Source: JBEKTY01 sp049515555 (GTDB lineage Bacteria > Planctomycetota > Planctomycetia > Pirellulales > Thermoguttaceae). Taken from it: 64,000 nucleotides of DNA. This document shows positions 54,412-63,490 of the stretch, one piece after another (the stretch's first letter is position 1; every line of letters starts with the position of its first letter). The translations under genes and the position numbers were made by a program. The notes under the pieces were generated by a model. The model was not told the origin of the DNA. It ran no database searches and saw only the letters and a list, made by a program, of their open reading frames with translations. Where the stretch lies: NCBI GenBank assembly GCA_049515555.1, contig JBEKTY010000002.1, positions 56,719-120,718 on the forward strand, read 5' to 3'.

Positions 54412-56790
54412 ATGGAGCACCCTGGCCAAACGCTCCCGCAAACGTCACACCACACTTGCGTGCCGTCGTCGGCAGTGTCGTTGGCGACCGCTTGGCTGCT
54501 GGCCTTTACCATCCAGATGGGTGCCGAGGCACGGGCCGCCGAGCCGCTGGTGCTGGTCGAAGAGGGCCGCGCGCGGAGCGCGATCCTTGCGGCACCGACG
54601 ATCGCCGCCAGCGAACGCTTCGCCGTCGAGGAGTTGCAGGCGTTCATCCGCCAGATCAGCGGCGTCACGCTACCCGTCTGCGAGCCCGGCAAGCTTCCGC
54701 CCGAAGGCAAGCCGGCGGTCTGGATCGTCGTCGGCAACAAAACGGTCGCCGAGCGGCACAAGAACCTGGGACTCGACTCCCTCGGCAGCGAGGGCTTCGT
54801 CGTCAAGACTCTGGGCGACGAACTCGTGCTGGCGGGGGGCGAAAAGCGCGGGACCCTCTACAGCGTCTACACCTTCCTGGAAACGCTCGGCTGCCGCTGG
54901 TGGACCGAGGATGCAAGTACCATCCCGGACATGAAGACCATCCGCGTACATGCCGTGGACCGCCGTGAAGTGCCAAAGTTGAAGTACCGCCACCTGGCGT
55001 ACCCGGAACAATTGCGGGCAAGTCTCTGGGGTGTCCGCAACAAGCTCGCCAATTTCACGGTCAACCAAGCGCCCGAGCAGTGGGGTGGCATGGGGGTGTT
55101 CCTCCACCGTCGCGACCTGGCCGCGACTTGTCGAGCCAGCAAGACGCTCCGTTACGAGGAGCGGTCCGAACTATGGTCGTTGCGGGAGGGGACTCGCGAC
55201 CGGTACCACCCCTGCACGTCGAACCCCGAGGTGCGAAAGACCATCGTCGAAGATGCGGTGGAAACGCTCCGCAAATATCCGCAGGACCGCTTCCTCGTGT
55301 TGGGGCAAGATGACCCGTTCGACTGCCGCTGCAAGACCTGCCAGGGCCTGGTGGAGCGCGAGGGCTCGGACGAGGCCCTGCTGCTGGAACTGGCTAACCA
55401 GGTGGCCGACCGCGTGGCGCAGGGGTTTCCCGGCCGGCTCGTCGTGGCCCCGGCTTACTGCTTGGGCATGATCCTGCCTAGGGCCGTGCGTCCCCGCGAC
55501 AACGTGGTCATCTGCCTTTATCCCAAGGAGAACGACTTCGGCCACCCCGTCGCAACTGGTTCTCAAGTCACCAACGCGCAGTTTCGTTCCACAATGGACC
55601 AGTGGTCCGGAATTGCCCGGAGGATCTGGGTGGGGGACTATGCGACCAACTTCTCCCACTACCTGATGCCCCACCCGAATCTGGACGTCCTCGTGCCGAA
55701 CATCAAGTATTGCGTGGACCACCACGCCACAGGGTATTCCGTCCAAGGAAACTATAGCGGCGTAAACGTGGAGTTTTCGCCCTTGCGGATGTGGGTGCTG
55801 GCCAAGGCCATGTGGGATCCCGAGGCTGATGGAAAGTCGCTCGTGGCCGAATTCTGTTGCGGCTATTACGGGCCGGCGGGCTCCGAAATCTTGAAATACA
55901 TTGATGCCATTCACAAGCCGGTCCGCGACAACCCGATGCTTTACGTCCAGACGTCCTACAACGACCGGATGCCGTGGCTGGCGCCGGATGTCTTAGTGGA
56001 AGCGGAGCGCCACCTGCGCGAGGCGAAGAAGAAGGTGGCCGGCAAACCCGAGTTGGAGAAACGAGTTCGCCATGCCCACATGCCTTTGTGGTACGTGCTG
56101 GCCTTGCGTGGTCCTAGCAGCCGCACGTGGCGGGCCATCGACCAGAAGCTCTCTGTCACTGCGCCGGCCGAGATCGCGCGGCGTTTGGCCGAGGCAATCG
56201 AGGAGAACCACGTCACCGCACTGGCGATGGGCGACTCGGAGCAGCGGGTCAAAGATTTTGTCGCGTATCTGCGCGACTGGAGTTCTCGTGCCGGCGCCGA
56301 GGCGGACTTACTGCCGCCGGAATTGAAAGGGGTCGCCGGCGATGGCGATCGGCTTATCAACGCGGTGCAGATCGACTACCAGAACCGGGGCTGGACCGGC
56401 GGCCCGGTCCGTGATCCGGACGCGAGCACCGGCTGGGCGTTGGCTTCCAAAGACCGGGGCTGGGCGATGTGCTATCGCTTCTCGGCAGCAGACGACTTCG
56501 TACCCGGAAAGCGCTACACCCTGACGGTCCGCGTCAAGTGCTCGCAGCCGAAGAAGGAAGGTCCGGCCTTCAGGTGCGGGGTCCACGCCGAAGACGGATA
56601 CTCGCCCACTCAAAAAACAGTCCCGACCAAAGAACTGACGCCGGGCAGGTATCAGCCAATCGAGGTTGGTACTCTTGCGTTTCAACCGGGCCACGTCGTC
56701 TGGTTCGACCTCAACGCGAATGGAAAAGGAGACTACCCGCTCTCCGAAATCCGCCTGGATTGTATCTGGTTGCGCGAGGCTCATCCGTGA
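54412..56790 (+). CDS. Secreted DUF4838 protein with GH67-like N-domain
   Basis: 792 residues from ATG 54412; a hydrophobic stretch (SLATAWLLAFTIQMGAEARA) is consistent with an N-terminal signal peptide after a longer leader. Segment 40-180 resembles an alpha-glucuronidase-type N-terminal domain (FAVEELQAFIRQISGVTLPV; GFVVKTLGDELVLAGGEKRG; LYSVYTFLETLGCRWWTEDA). The DUF4838 region follows (RYHPCTSNPEVRKTIVEDAV; DDPFDCRCKTCQGLVEREGS; NFSHYLMPHPNLDVLVPNIK; MWVLAKAMWDPEADGKSLVA). The C-terminal 150 residues form a carbohydrate-binding-like sandwich (WAMCYRFSAADDFVPGKRYT). Cysteines in FDCRCKTCQG may bind a metal. Enzyme activity is unproven; action on an acidic polysaccharide is inferred. A truncated paralogue is at 45405-45998. 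Confidence 0.82.
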   Translation: MEHPGQTLPQTSHHTCVPSSAVSLATAWLLAFTIQMGAEARAAEPLVLVEEGRARSAILAAPTIAASERFAVEELQAFIRQISGVTLPVCEPGKLPPEGKPAVWIVVGNKTVAERHKNLGLDSLGSEGFVVKTLGDELVLAGGEKRGTLYSVYTFLETLGCRWWTEDASTIPDMKTIRVHAVDRREVPKLKYRHLAYPEQLRASLWGVRNKLANFTVNQAPEQWGGMGVFLHRRDLAATCRASKTLRYEERSELWSLREGTRDRYHPCTSNPEVRKTIVEDAVETLRKYPQDRFLVLGQDDPFDCRCKTCQGLVEREGSDEALLLELANQVADRVAQGFPGRLVVAPAYCLGMILPRAVRPRDNVVICLYPKENDFGHPVATGSQVTNAQFRSTMDQWSGIARRIWVGDYATNFSHYLMPHPNLDVLVPNIKYCVDHHATGYSVQGNYSGVNVEFSPLRMWVLAKAMWDPEADGKSLVAEFCCGYYGPAGSEILKYIDAIHKPVRDNPMLYVQTSYNDRMPWLAPDVLVEAERHLREAKKKVAGKPELEKRVRHAHMPLWYVLALRGPSSRTWRAIDQKLSVTAPAEIARRLAEAIEENHVTALAMGDSEQRVKDFVAYLRDWSSRAGAEADLLPPELKGVAGDGDRLINAVQIDYQNRGWTGGPVRDPDASTGWALASKDRGWAMCYRFSAADDFVPGKRYTLTVRVKCSQPKKEGPAFRCGVHAEDGYSPTQKTVPTKELTPGRYQPIEVGTLAFQPGHVVWFDLNANGKGDYPLSEIRLDCIWLREAHP

Positions 56791-56861
56791 CGATGAAATC
56801 CGACAAGAAAGGGGTCATCTGCAATGAGACTAACCACTGCGACAAGTGCGAGGTGTGGACC

Positions 56862-59687
56862 ATGAGAATTAGCCGTGCAATCTGCTTGCTGGCCACAGTA
56901 CTGGCGCTGGTCGGGCTCCGCTCGGCATGGGGCGGAGATCTGCCGACGCCGGCTGCGGGATTCCAGCATGGCGCCCCATACTTCCGCGACCACATCATGC
57001 CCATGTTGGACCGGCTCGGCTGCAACGCGGCCGCGTGCCACGGCGCGCCGAAGAACAAGACCGGGCTCCAACTCTCGCTGTTCGGCGCGGACCCTGCAGC
57101 GGACTACGCCGCCATGGTCGCGGACAAGGCTGCCGAGGGCAAGAAGGGTGACAAGGTTCCGTGGCGCAGGAAGCTGCCATTGGCAAGCGGCACGATCGAC
57201 CTGCTTCAAGCCGCCAAAGCGGCCGGGGAAAAGCAGACCGACAACCGGGTGATCTACGCCCGCGTGCTGCTGCAGGCCGACGCCGACTGCAAGGTCCATT
57301 TGTCCATGGGAAGCGACGATGGTCTGCGGGTGCTCCTCAAGGGCAAGCAGGTGTTCAGGAACGACAACTTCTCCAGTCCCAACCAGAGGCAGGTAGACAT
57401 CGATTTGGTGAAAGGCAAGAATAGCCTGCTTTTTGGCGTGGTCAACTACGCTGGAGACTGGTCGTTGCAGGTGGAGGCTAAGGTTGTTGGCGGCGTCAAG
57501 GTGACCCAGGTCGACGATGCCGCCGGAGGCAACGCCGGCGGTACGAGCGCACTGATCTCTTGGGTGGATCTCTCTCCGGCGTATCCTTGGACGGGGTGGC
57601 CGAAAGACGAGGTGGATGACAAGGCTTATCCCCCGGAAATAGAGGACCAAGTCAAGGCCGAGGCCAAGGCAAGTGCAAAACCATTGATGGTCAACAAGGC
57701 CGAGCCCCCGAAGAGCCTGTTGCTCCTCAAGGCGTCCGGCGGTGCCGACCACAAGGGCGGCAAGCTGATTCCGCCGGATTCGGCCGAGTACAGCCGAGTG
57801 ATTGCCTGGATCAGCCAGGGCGCTCCGTGGGCGGACGAGAAGGCGCCGAAGCTAAAGGGGATCAAGCTCCTGCCGGTGAAGCAGTCCCTGGACAAGGGCA
57901 AGAGCGGCGCCGTGCAGGTGATGGCGACCTACGACGACGGCTCGGAGAAGGACGTCACGGCCGAGGCGCGCTACCGGACGCTCGACGTGGGTGTGGGCGA
58001 AGTGGCGTCGCGTGGCAAGATCACCGCCAAGGGCTTTGGCGAGACGGCGATCGTGGCGACGTACCTGCGGCGCTCGGCCGTGGCCCGGGTGGCGGTGCCG
58101 CAGAAGTTTCCGAACGGTTTCCCCGACGTCGGCGCGAACAACAAGATCGACGAACTTGTGAACGCCAAGCTGAAGGAACTGGGGATTCCCCCCTCGGACC
58201 TATGCACGGACGCGGAGTTCCTACGACGCGCGTCCTTCGACGCGATAGGGGTGTTGCCCAAGCCCGAGGAGGCGCGCGCGTTCCTGGCGGACAAGGATCC
58301 GCAGAAGCGCAGCAAGCTGGTGCACAGGTTGCTGGAGCGAAACGAGTACGCCGACTACTGGACGCTCAAGTGGGGCGATCTGTTGCGCCTGAAAAGCGAG
58401 ACGCCCATCGAGATGTGGCCCAACGGCGTGCAGGCTTTCCGGCAATGGCTGCACCAGGCCATGGTCGAGAACCGGCCCCTTGACCGGTTCGCCACCGAAC
58501 TGATCACCGCGGCCGGGAGCAGCTTCCGCGAACCAGCGGCCAATTTCTACCGCGGCGTTCCGGAGCTTTCCCAGCCAACGGTAGCCACCGGAGGGAATCG
58601 CGGCGTCGCGCGGGATGCGGCGCACCAGGCTGATGCCACGGCCGTACTGTTCATGGGCGTGCGGACGGAGTGCATGCGCTGCCATGCACATCCGACTGAG
58701 AGCTGGACCCAAGAAGACCACCTCGGCCTGTCGGCGATCTTCGCGCAGATCGCGTATAAGACCACCAAGGAATACAAGGAGGAGATCGTCTACCTCGACT
58801 ACGAGAAGGTTCTCACGCACCCAGAGACCAAGGCCCCGGTCATCCCCAAGTTGCCCGGCGGGCCGGCGCTTGCCGCCGGGGCGGAGGAAGACCTGCGGGT
58901 CAAGTTTGCGGCGTGGCTCACAGCAGCGGATAACCCATGGTTCGCCCGGTGCGCCGCGAATCGCGTCTGGTACTGGCTGATGGGCCGGGGCATTGTGCAT
59001 GAGCCCGACGACCTGCGGCCAACCAATCCGCCGTCGAATCCAGAACTCCTGGCCTTCCTGGCCGACGAGCTGGTCAAGCACAAGTACGACATGAAGCATC
59101 TCTTCCGGCTGATTCTCACGTCCCGGACCTACCAGCGGTCGAGCCGCGCCAACGAGTGGAACGCCCGCGACCGGACGCAGTTCTCGCATTACCAGGTCCG
59201 CCGGCTCCCGGCCGAGCCCTTGGCCGATGCAATCGCCCAGGTGACCGGGAGCCCTGACCAGTACGCTTCGATCATTCCTCAACCCCACAAGGCGTTTCCC
59301 GTGGGCTTCGGGGCCATGCAGATCGACGACGGGGCGATGACGTCCGGGTTCCTCGGCTTGTTCGGCCGACCGCCTCGGGATTCGCCCTACGAGTGCGCCC
59401 GAAGCAATTGTACTTCCATGCCGCAGGAACTGTATCTGTTCAACGACGAGTCTCTGATGAACAAGATCAGCGGGGGACAGCGACTGAGCCGCTGGCAGGC
59501 GGACAAGAAGAATGACGCCGAGGTCGTGGAGGACCTGTACCTGAGCGCGCTGTGCCGCTTTCCGACCGAGGCCGAGAAGCAGGCGGCGAGCGCGTACCTG
59601 GGCAAGGACCCTCAGCGCCAGGCCGAGGCACGCCAGGACCTGATCTGGTCGGTGCTGAACACCAGGGAATTCCTGTTCAACCATTGA
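56862..59687 (+). CDS. PSCyt/DUF1549/DUF1553 protein with inserted jelly-roll
   Basis: 941 residues from ATG 56862 with a signal peptide (AICLLATVLALVGLRSAWG). The cytochrome-like PSCyt domain begins at LGCNAAACHGAPKNKTGLQL but is interrupted after DPAADYAAMV. About 170 residues that look like a PA14/jelly-roll domain follow (YARVLLQADADCKVHLSMGS; DDGLRVLLKGKQVFRND). PSCyt resumes at SLLLLKASGGADHKGGKLIP. A bacterial Ig-2 domain (VQVMATYDDGSEKDVTAEAR) is next, then DUF1549 (AKLKELGIPPSDLCTDAEFL; WTLKWGDLLRLK; RTECMRCHAHPTESWTQEDH) and DUF1553 (NPWFARCAANRVWYWLMGRG; LILTSRTYQRSSRANEWNAR). The next gene encodes its usual partner, a DUF1501 protein, 21 bases downstream. Confidence 0.87.
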   Translation: MRISRAICLLATVLALVGLRSAWGGDLPTPAAGFQHGAPYFRDHIMPMLDRLGCNAAACHGAPKNKTGLQLSLFGADPAADYAAMVADKAAEGKKGDKVPWRRKLPLASGTIDLLQAAKAAGEKQTDNRVIYARVLLQADADCKVHLSMGSDDGLRVLLKGKQVFRNDNFSSPNQRQVDIDLVKGKNSLLFGVVNYAGDWSLQVEAKVVGGVKVTQVDDAAGGNAGGTSALISWVDLSPAYPWTGWPKDEVDDKAYPPEIEDQVKAEAKASAKPLMVNKAEPPKSLLLLKASGGADHKGGKLIPPDSAEYSRVIAWISQGAPWADEKAPKLKGIKLLPVKQSLDKGKSGAVQVMATYDDGSEKDVTAEARYRTLDVGVGEVASRGKITAKGFGETAIVATYLRRSAVARVAVPQKFPNGFPDVGANNKIDELVNAKLKELGIPPSDLCTDAEFLRRASFDAIGVLPKPEEARAFLADKDPQKRSKLVHRLLERNEYADYWTLKWGDLLRLKSETPIEMWPNGVQAFRQWLHQAMVENRPLDRFATELITAAGSSFREPAANFYRGVPELSQPTVATGGNRGVARDAAHQADATAVLFMGVRTECMRCHAHPTESWTQEDHLGLSAIFAQIAYKTTKEYKEEIVYLDYEKVLTHPETKAPVIPKLPGGPALAAGAEEDLRVKFAAWLTAADNPWFARCAANRVWYWLMGRGIVHEPDDLRPTNPPSNPELLAFLADELVKHKYDMKHLFRLILTSRTYQRSSRANEWNARDRTQFSHYQVRRLPAEPLADAIAQVTGSPDQYASIIPQPHKAFPVGFGAMQIDDGAMTSGFLGLFGRPPRDSPYECARSNCTSMPQELYLFNDESLMNKISGGQRLSRWQADKKNDAEVVEDLYLSALCRFPTEAEKQAASAYLGKDPQRQAEARQDLIWSVLNTREFLFNH

Positions 59688-59708
59688 TTCTGCCGGGAGG
59701 AATGGACC

Positions 59709-61181
59709 ATGGCCAGATTCGGACGACGCGCTCTTCTCAAGGCGGGCGGAGCGGCGCTCGCTGCGGCGATGCTCCCGCGCTGGACAGGGGGCAAGGCGTG
59801 GGCGGTGGAGCCGCAGCCAAAGTCGCCGGCCCAGCCAATGCAGGCGTCCAAGGCCAAGACGGTCATCCTGGTGTATCTGGCCGGCGGGATCTCGCAGGTC
59901 GAGTCGTTCGACCCCAAGCCCGAGAACGGCCAGGCTAACGGCCCCCGATACTTTAAGACGATTCCAACCAACGTTCCCGGCATCGAGGTGTCCGAGGGCA
60001 TCCCGCTCCTGGCCAAGCAGGCGGACAAGTACTCGATCATCCGCAGCATGACGCACCCGGCCACGCAGTTCCACGGCATTTCCAATTACGTAATGACCAC
60101 CGGCACGCTCCCCTCGGACGACATCGTGTACCCAAGCGCGACCGCAGTCATGGCGTACAAGAAGGGCGACCCCAACTCCGTGGTACCGCCTTACGTATTT
60201 CTGACCGGCACGGGCGAGGTGTTTACGGAGCAGAGCTTTCTGCCGTCGTGGTGCGGTCCCTGGGCCACGGGCGGCGATCCATCCCAGCCGGATTTCACGG
60301 CCGGACTGAAGCTGGGGTCCGGCCTGACGCCGGAGCGGGTGCAGGCGCGGCAGGCCCTGTTTCAGACGCTGGACAGCTCCATGGGCAAGCCGCAGGCGGA
60401 CGAGCAGTTCCGCGAGATGCTCGCCTATCAGGACAAGGTCCGCAAACTGCTCCTCTCCGACGCGCGCAAGGCATTCGACCTGTCGCAGGAGAAGAAGGAG
60501 GTGCGCGAGCGCTACGGCATGAACTGGGCCGGACAAGGCATGCTCTTGGCGCGGCGCCTGGTCGAGGCCGACTGCGGCGCGAGGGTCATCAAGATCTACT
60601 GGAGGCGCGGCGGCGGGGCGTTCGGCGGCTGGGACACGCACACCGACGACCACTACAAGCAGACGCTCAACAACCAGCCCGATTTCGACCAGGGGATGTC
60701 GGCGTTGTTCGAAGACCTGGCGCAGCGCGGGCTACTCGAGACCACCATGGTGCTCGCGGGCGGCGAGATGGGCCGCCAGCCCATGGATGTGGGCGGCGGA
60801 GTTTCAGGTGCTGCAACCGGAAAGGGCGGCCGCGGCCACCACAGCACGGGCTTCTCGTGGATCGTGGGCGGCGGCGGGTTCAAGGGCGGCCGCGTGGTGG
60901 GCAAGACCAGCAGCCTGTGTCAGGTTATCGAGCGGGAGGTGTATCCATGGGACCTCTGGAACAGCGTCTATACGCTGCTTGGCATCGATCCGGCCGATAC
61001 GCTTCCCTACCCGTTGGGATGCGGCCGAGTGCGCGTGTCGCCGCTGCCGCCCACCAGCCGCGAAATGCGCGCGCTCTACGATTACCAATCCGACAAGGGC
61101 GACAACGCGGTCCAGCGGCTCAAGCCGTACGCGGCGACCGACGAGCGGATCAGCGGCGGCCTGCTGACGGAACTCCTGTGA
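59709..61181 (+). CDS. DUF1501 protein with Tat signal
   Basis: 490 residues from ATG 59709 (GGGAGGA upstream). The N-terminus has a twin-arginine signal (FGRRALLKAGGAALAAAMLP). The DUF1501 body has the alkaline-phosphatase-like order: AKTVILVYLAGGISQVESFD, GIPLLAKQADKYSIIRSMTH, GAFGGWDTHTDDHYKQTLN, LLETTMVLAGGEMGRQPMDV and GRGHHSTGFSWIVGGGGFKG. The His and Asp/Glu positions are in the places expected of the metal-binding fold. It follows the DUF1549/DUF1553 gene by 21 bases and precedes the PPC gene by 38, as in other planctomycetes. The pair is thought to work in a shared export or surface process of unknown nature. Confidence 0.9.
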   Translation: MARFGRRALLKAGGAALAAAMLPRWTGGKAWAVEPQPKSPAQPMQASKAKTVILVYLAGGISQVESFDPKPENGQANGPRYFKTIPTNVPGIEVSEGIPLLAKQADKYSIIRSMTHPATQFHGISNYVMTTGTLPSDDIVYPSATAVMAYKKGDPNSVVPPYVFLTGTGEVFTEQSFLPSWCGPWATGGDPSQPDFTAGLKLGSGLTPERVQARQALFQTLDSSMGKPQADEQFREMLAYQDKVRKLLLSDARKAFDLSQEKKEVRERYGMNWAGQGMLLARRLVEADCGARVIKIYWRRGGGAFGGWDTHTDDHYKQTLNNQPDFDQGMSALFEDLAQRGLLETTMVLAGGEMGRQPMDVGGGVSGAATGKGGRGHHSTGFSWIVGGGGFKGGRVVGKTSSLCQVIEREVYPWDLWNSVYTLLGIDPADTLPYPLGCGRVRVSPLPPTSREMRALYDYQSDKGDNAVQRLKPYAATDERISGGLLTELL

Positions 61182-61219
61182 GACCATCCAAGAGAACAGA
61201 GCCTGCAAGGAGTGAGCAC

Positions 61220-63481
61220 ATGCAGACAATAATACGCGCGCGGCTGCTTGAATTTCTGCTGGTTTTCGCCACGGTCGGGGCGCGGGCAGGGGATGACCCG
61301 CCCGCGCAGCAGGGGAAGGTTGTCGTGCCGCCGCACATCAAGTGGGTCTATCCCGCGGGCGGCCAACGCGGCACCAGCGTGAACGTAACCATATGCGGAA
61401 GCGGTCTGAGCGGAGCCACCGGCATCCGCGTTACGGACAAGAACATCACCGGGTCTGTGGCGGAGGTCGAGGACAAGAAGGTCAAATTCGAAGACAAGAC
61501 CATCGTATGGAACCTGGCCAAGGTCGTGGTCAACATTGCCGCGGACGCGGAACCCGGGGAACGGGATCTGCGGATCATCACGCCGGTGGGCGTGTCGAAC
61601 CGGGCGCGGTTCTTCGTCGGGCAACTGCCGGAGGTCAACGAGGTGGAGCCAAACGACTCTCCGGACCAAGCCCAGGCCCTGCCCTCGCTGCCCGTTGTGG
61701 TCAACGGCCAGATAGGCGCGCTGGTGGATAGGGGGTTCTATTACACGGCGGCGGACAGAGATTTCTATCGGTTCTCGGCCAAGGCCGGGCAGACCCTGGT
61801 GTTCGCGGTCGATGCGCGCGCCATCTGCCCGTACTTTGGCGACGCGGTGCCGGGGTTCCTGCAGGCGGTGCTGACCCTGCGCGACGCCGGAGGCAAGGAA
61901 CTAGCCTATGCCGACGGCTTCCGGCACCGGCAAGATACGCTCCTGATCTACAAGGTGCCGGCGGACGGGCAGTATGTGCTGGAGGTCCGGGACGCGCTCT
62001 ATCGCGCCCGCGAGGACTTCGTCTATCGCTTGACCGCGGGGCCGGTGCCGTACATCACGGATGTCTTTCCACTGGGAGGACAGCGGGGCGCCACGGTTCC
62101 GGTCGAACTGCACGGCGTCAACCTGCCGGAATCAACCTTGAAGCTGAGCGTGCCGCAGAAGGGCCCGCCGTTCGTGCCGCTCCGGGTGTCGGCCGCGGGA
62201 GTAGGCTCCAACACGATCCGCTTCGCCGCCGGAGACTGTCCTGAAGTCACCGAAGCGGAACCGAACGACTCCCTGGACAAGGCGCAGCGCGTGACCATGC
62301 CGGTGACGATCAACGGCCGGATCGATAAGCCAGGCGACTGCGACTGCTTCGTCTTCGCGGGAGCCGCGAAGCAGGAGGTGACCCTGCAGGTGCAGGCCCG
62401 GCGCCTGGATTCGCCTCTGGATTCGGTGCTGACGCTGTACAAGGACGGCAAGCAACTCTCGAAGAACGACGACACCGATTTCGGCGACGAAGGCGAACCG
62501 CTGGTGACCCATCACGCGGATTCGCGGATCACCTTGATTCTCCCCGCGGCGGGCGATTACGTGGCGAAGATCGGGGACGCCCGGAACAAGGGCGGGCCGG
62601 AATATGCCTACCGGTTGTCGATCGCGCCCCGGGGCCAGGACTATGGCCTGCGGGTGCTCTCCGGCGACAATCCGCCGCAGGTCGGTCCCGGCCAGTCGGT
62701 CGCGCTGAACCTCCTCGTCACGCGCGAGAAGTACTTGGGGCCGATCCGATTGGCGCTCAAGAACATGCCCGAGGGCTTTACCATGCAGGGGGACGTGAAC
62801 GCGTGGACGCCTCCGTACCCCTGGGTCAAGGAGCCTGGTGGGGACCCGGAGAATGTCCAGGTGCGGATCACCGCTCCGGCCAACGCTCCGCCCGGCGTGC
62901 TCTCGCCGCTGATCGAGGCCACGGCCACCATCGATGGTCGGGAAGTGGTTCATCAGGCAATACCGGTGGAGTTGGTGCAGCAGGCGTTCCAGAACTGGCG
63001 TCACCGCGTCCCGTTGCGGGACCTGCCGCTGAACATTCGGCCGCCGGATCCCTACTTCGAGCTGGCGGTGGTACAGACCGGAGGCCAGGCCATCAACGCG
63101 CCCTTGAACGGCAAAGTGGGCCTCACCATCAAGGCCATCCATGGCAAGAACGGCGCTGGCCCCATCGCCTTGGCGTTGGACGGAGAACCGGACGGGTTCG
63201 GGTCGCCGGGCGGATTGATCGAAGCCGGCAGGAACGAAGGTACGCTGACGGTGCAGCTCGAGAACACTTTCAAGAACGGCATTCAACTCAAGGCTGGCGA
63301 TGGTTTGACCGCCGTGGTTAAGGGGACGATGGAAGTCCGGGGCGAGAGGCTCGTCCGGCTCACCGAGAAGATCGCCCTGAAGGCTGTTCCGCCCGCCTCG
63401 CTAGCCGCGCCACCGGCAGAGAAGAAAGGGCCGGTTTCGGCGCCGGCCCCGTCGCCTGCAGCAACGTCACCCGCGAAATAG
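61220..63481 (+). CDS. Exported PPC-domain (pre-peptidase C-terminal) protein
   Basis: 753 residues from ATG 61220, with AAGGAG at 61207. The signal peptide is RLLEFLLVFATVGARAG. An Ig-like/IPT domain (HIKWVYPAGGQRGTSVNVTI) comes first, then two PPC-type jelly-rolls, each introduced by an 'E-V-E-P-N-D-S' or 'E-A-E-P-N-D-S' motif (VEPNDSPDQAQALPSLPVVV; AEPNDSLDKAQRVTMPVTIN). In each, KAGQTLVFAVDARAI or KQEVTLQVQARRLDS and the closing strand DYVAKIGDARNKGGPEYAYR are visible. A second IPT-like domain lies between them (PYITDVFPLGGQRGATVPVE). A C-terminal region after 500 (ENVQVRITAPANAPPGVLSP) is also all-beta. It belongs to the DUF1549/DUF1501 operon. Confidence 0.87.
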   Translation: MQTIIRARLLEFLLVFATVGARAGDDPPAQQGKVVVPPHIKWVYPAGGQRGTSVNVTICGSGLSGATGIRVTDKNITGSVAEVEDKKVKFEDKTIVWNLAKVVVNIAADAEPGERDLRIITPVGVSNRARFFVGQLPEVNEVEPNDSPDQAQALPSLPVVVNGQIGALVDRGFYYTAADRDFYRFSAKAGQTLVFAVDARAICPYFGDAVPGFLQAVLTLRDAGGKELAYADGFRHRQDTLLIYKVPADGQYVLEVRDALYRAREDFVYRLTAGPVPYITDVFPLGGQRGATVPVELHGVNLPESTLKLSVPQKGPPFVPLRVSAAGVGSNTIRFAAGDCPEVTEAEPNDSLDKAQRVTMPVTINGRIDKPGDCDCFVFAGAAKQEVTLQVQARRLDSPLDSVLTLYKDGKQLSKNDDTDFGDEGEPLVTHHADSRITLILPAAGDYVAKIGDARNKGGPEYAYRLSIAPRGQDYGLRVLSGDNPPQVGPGQSVALNLLVTREKYLGPIRLALKNMPEGFTMQGDVNAWTPPYPWVKEPGGDPENVQVRITAPANAPPGVLSPLIEATATIDGREVVHQAIPVELVQQAFQNWRHRVPLRDLPLNIRPPDPYFELAVVQTGGQAINAPLNGKVGLTIKAIHGKNGAGPIALALDGEPDGFGSPGGLIEAGRNEGTLTVQLENTFKNGIQLKAGDGLTAVVKGTMEVRGERLVRLTEKIALKAVPPASLAAPPAEKKGPVSAPAPSPAATSPAK

Positions 63482-63490
63482 AGAACCATC

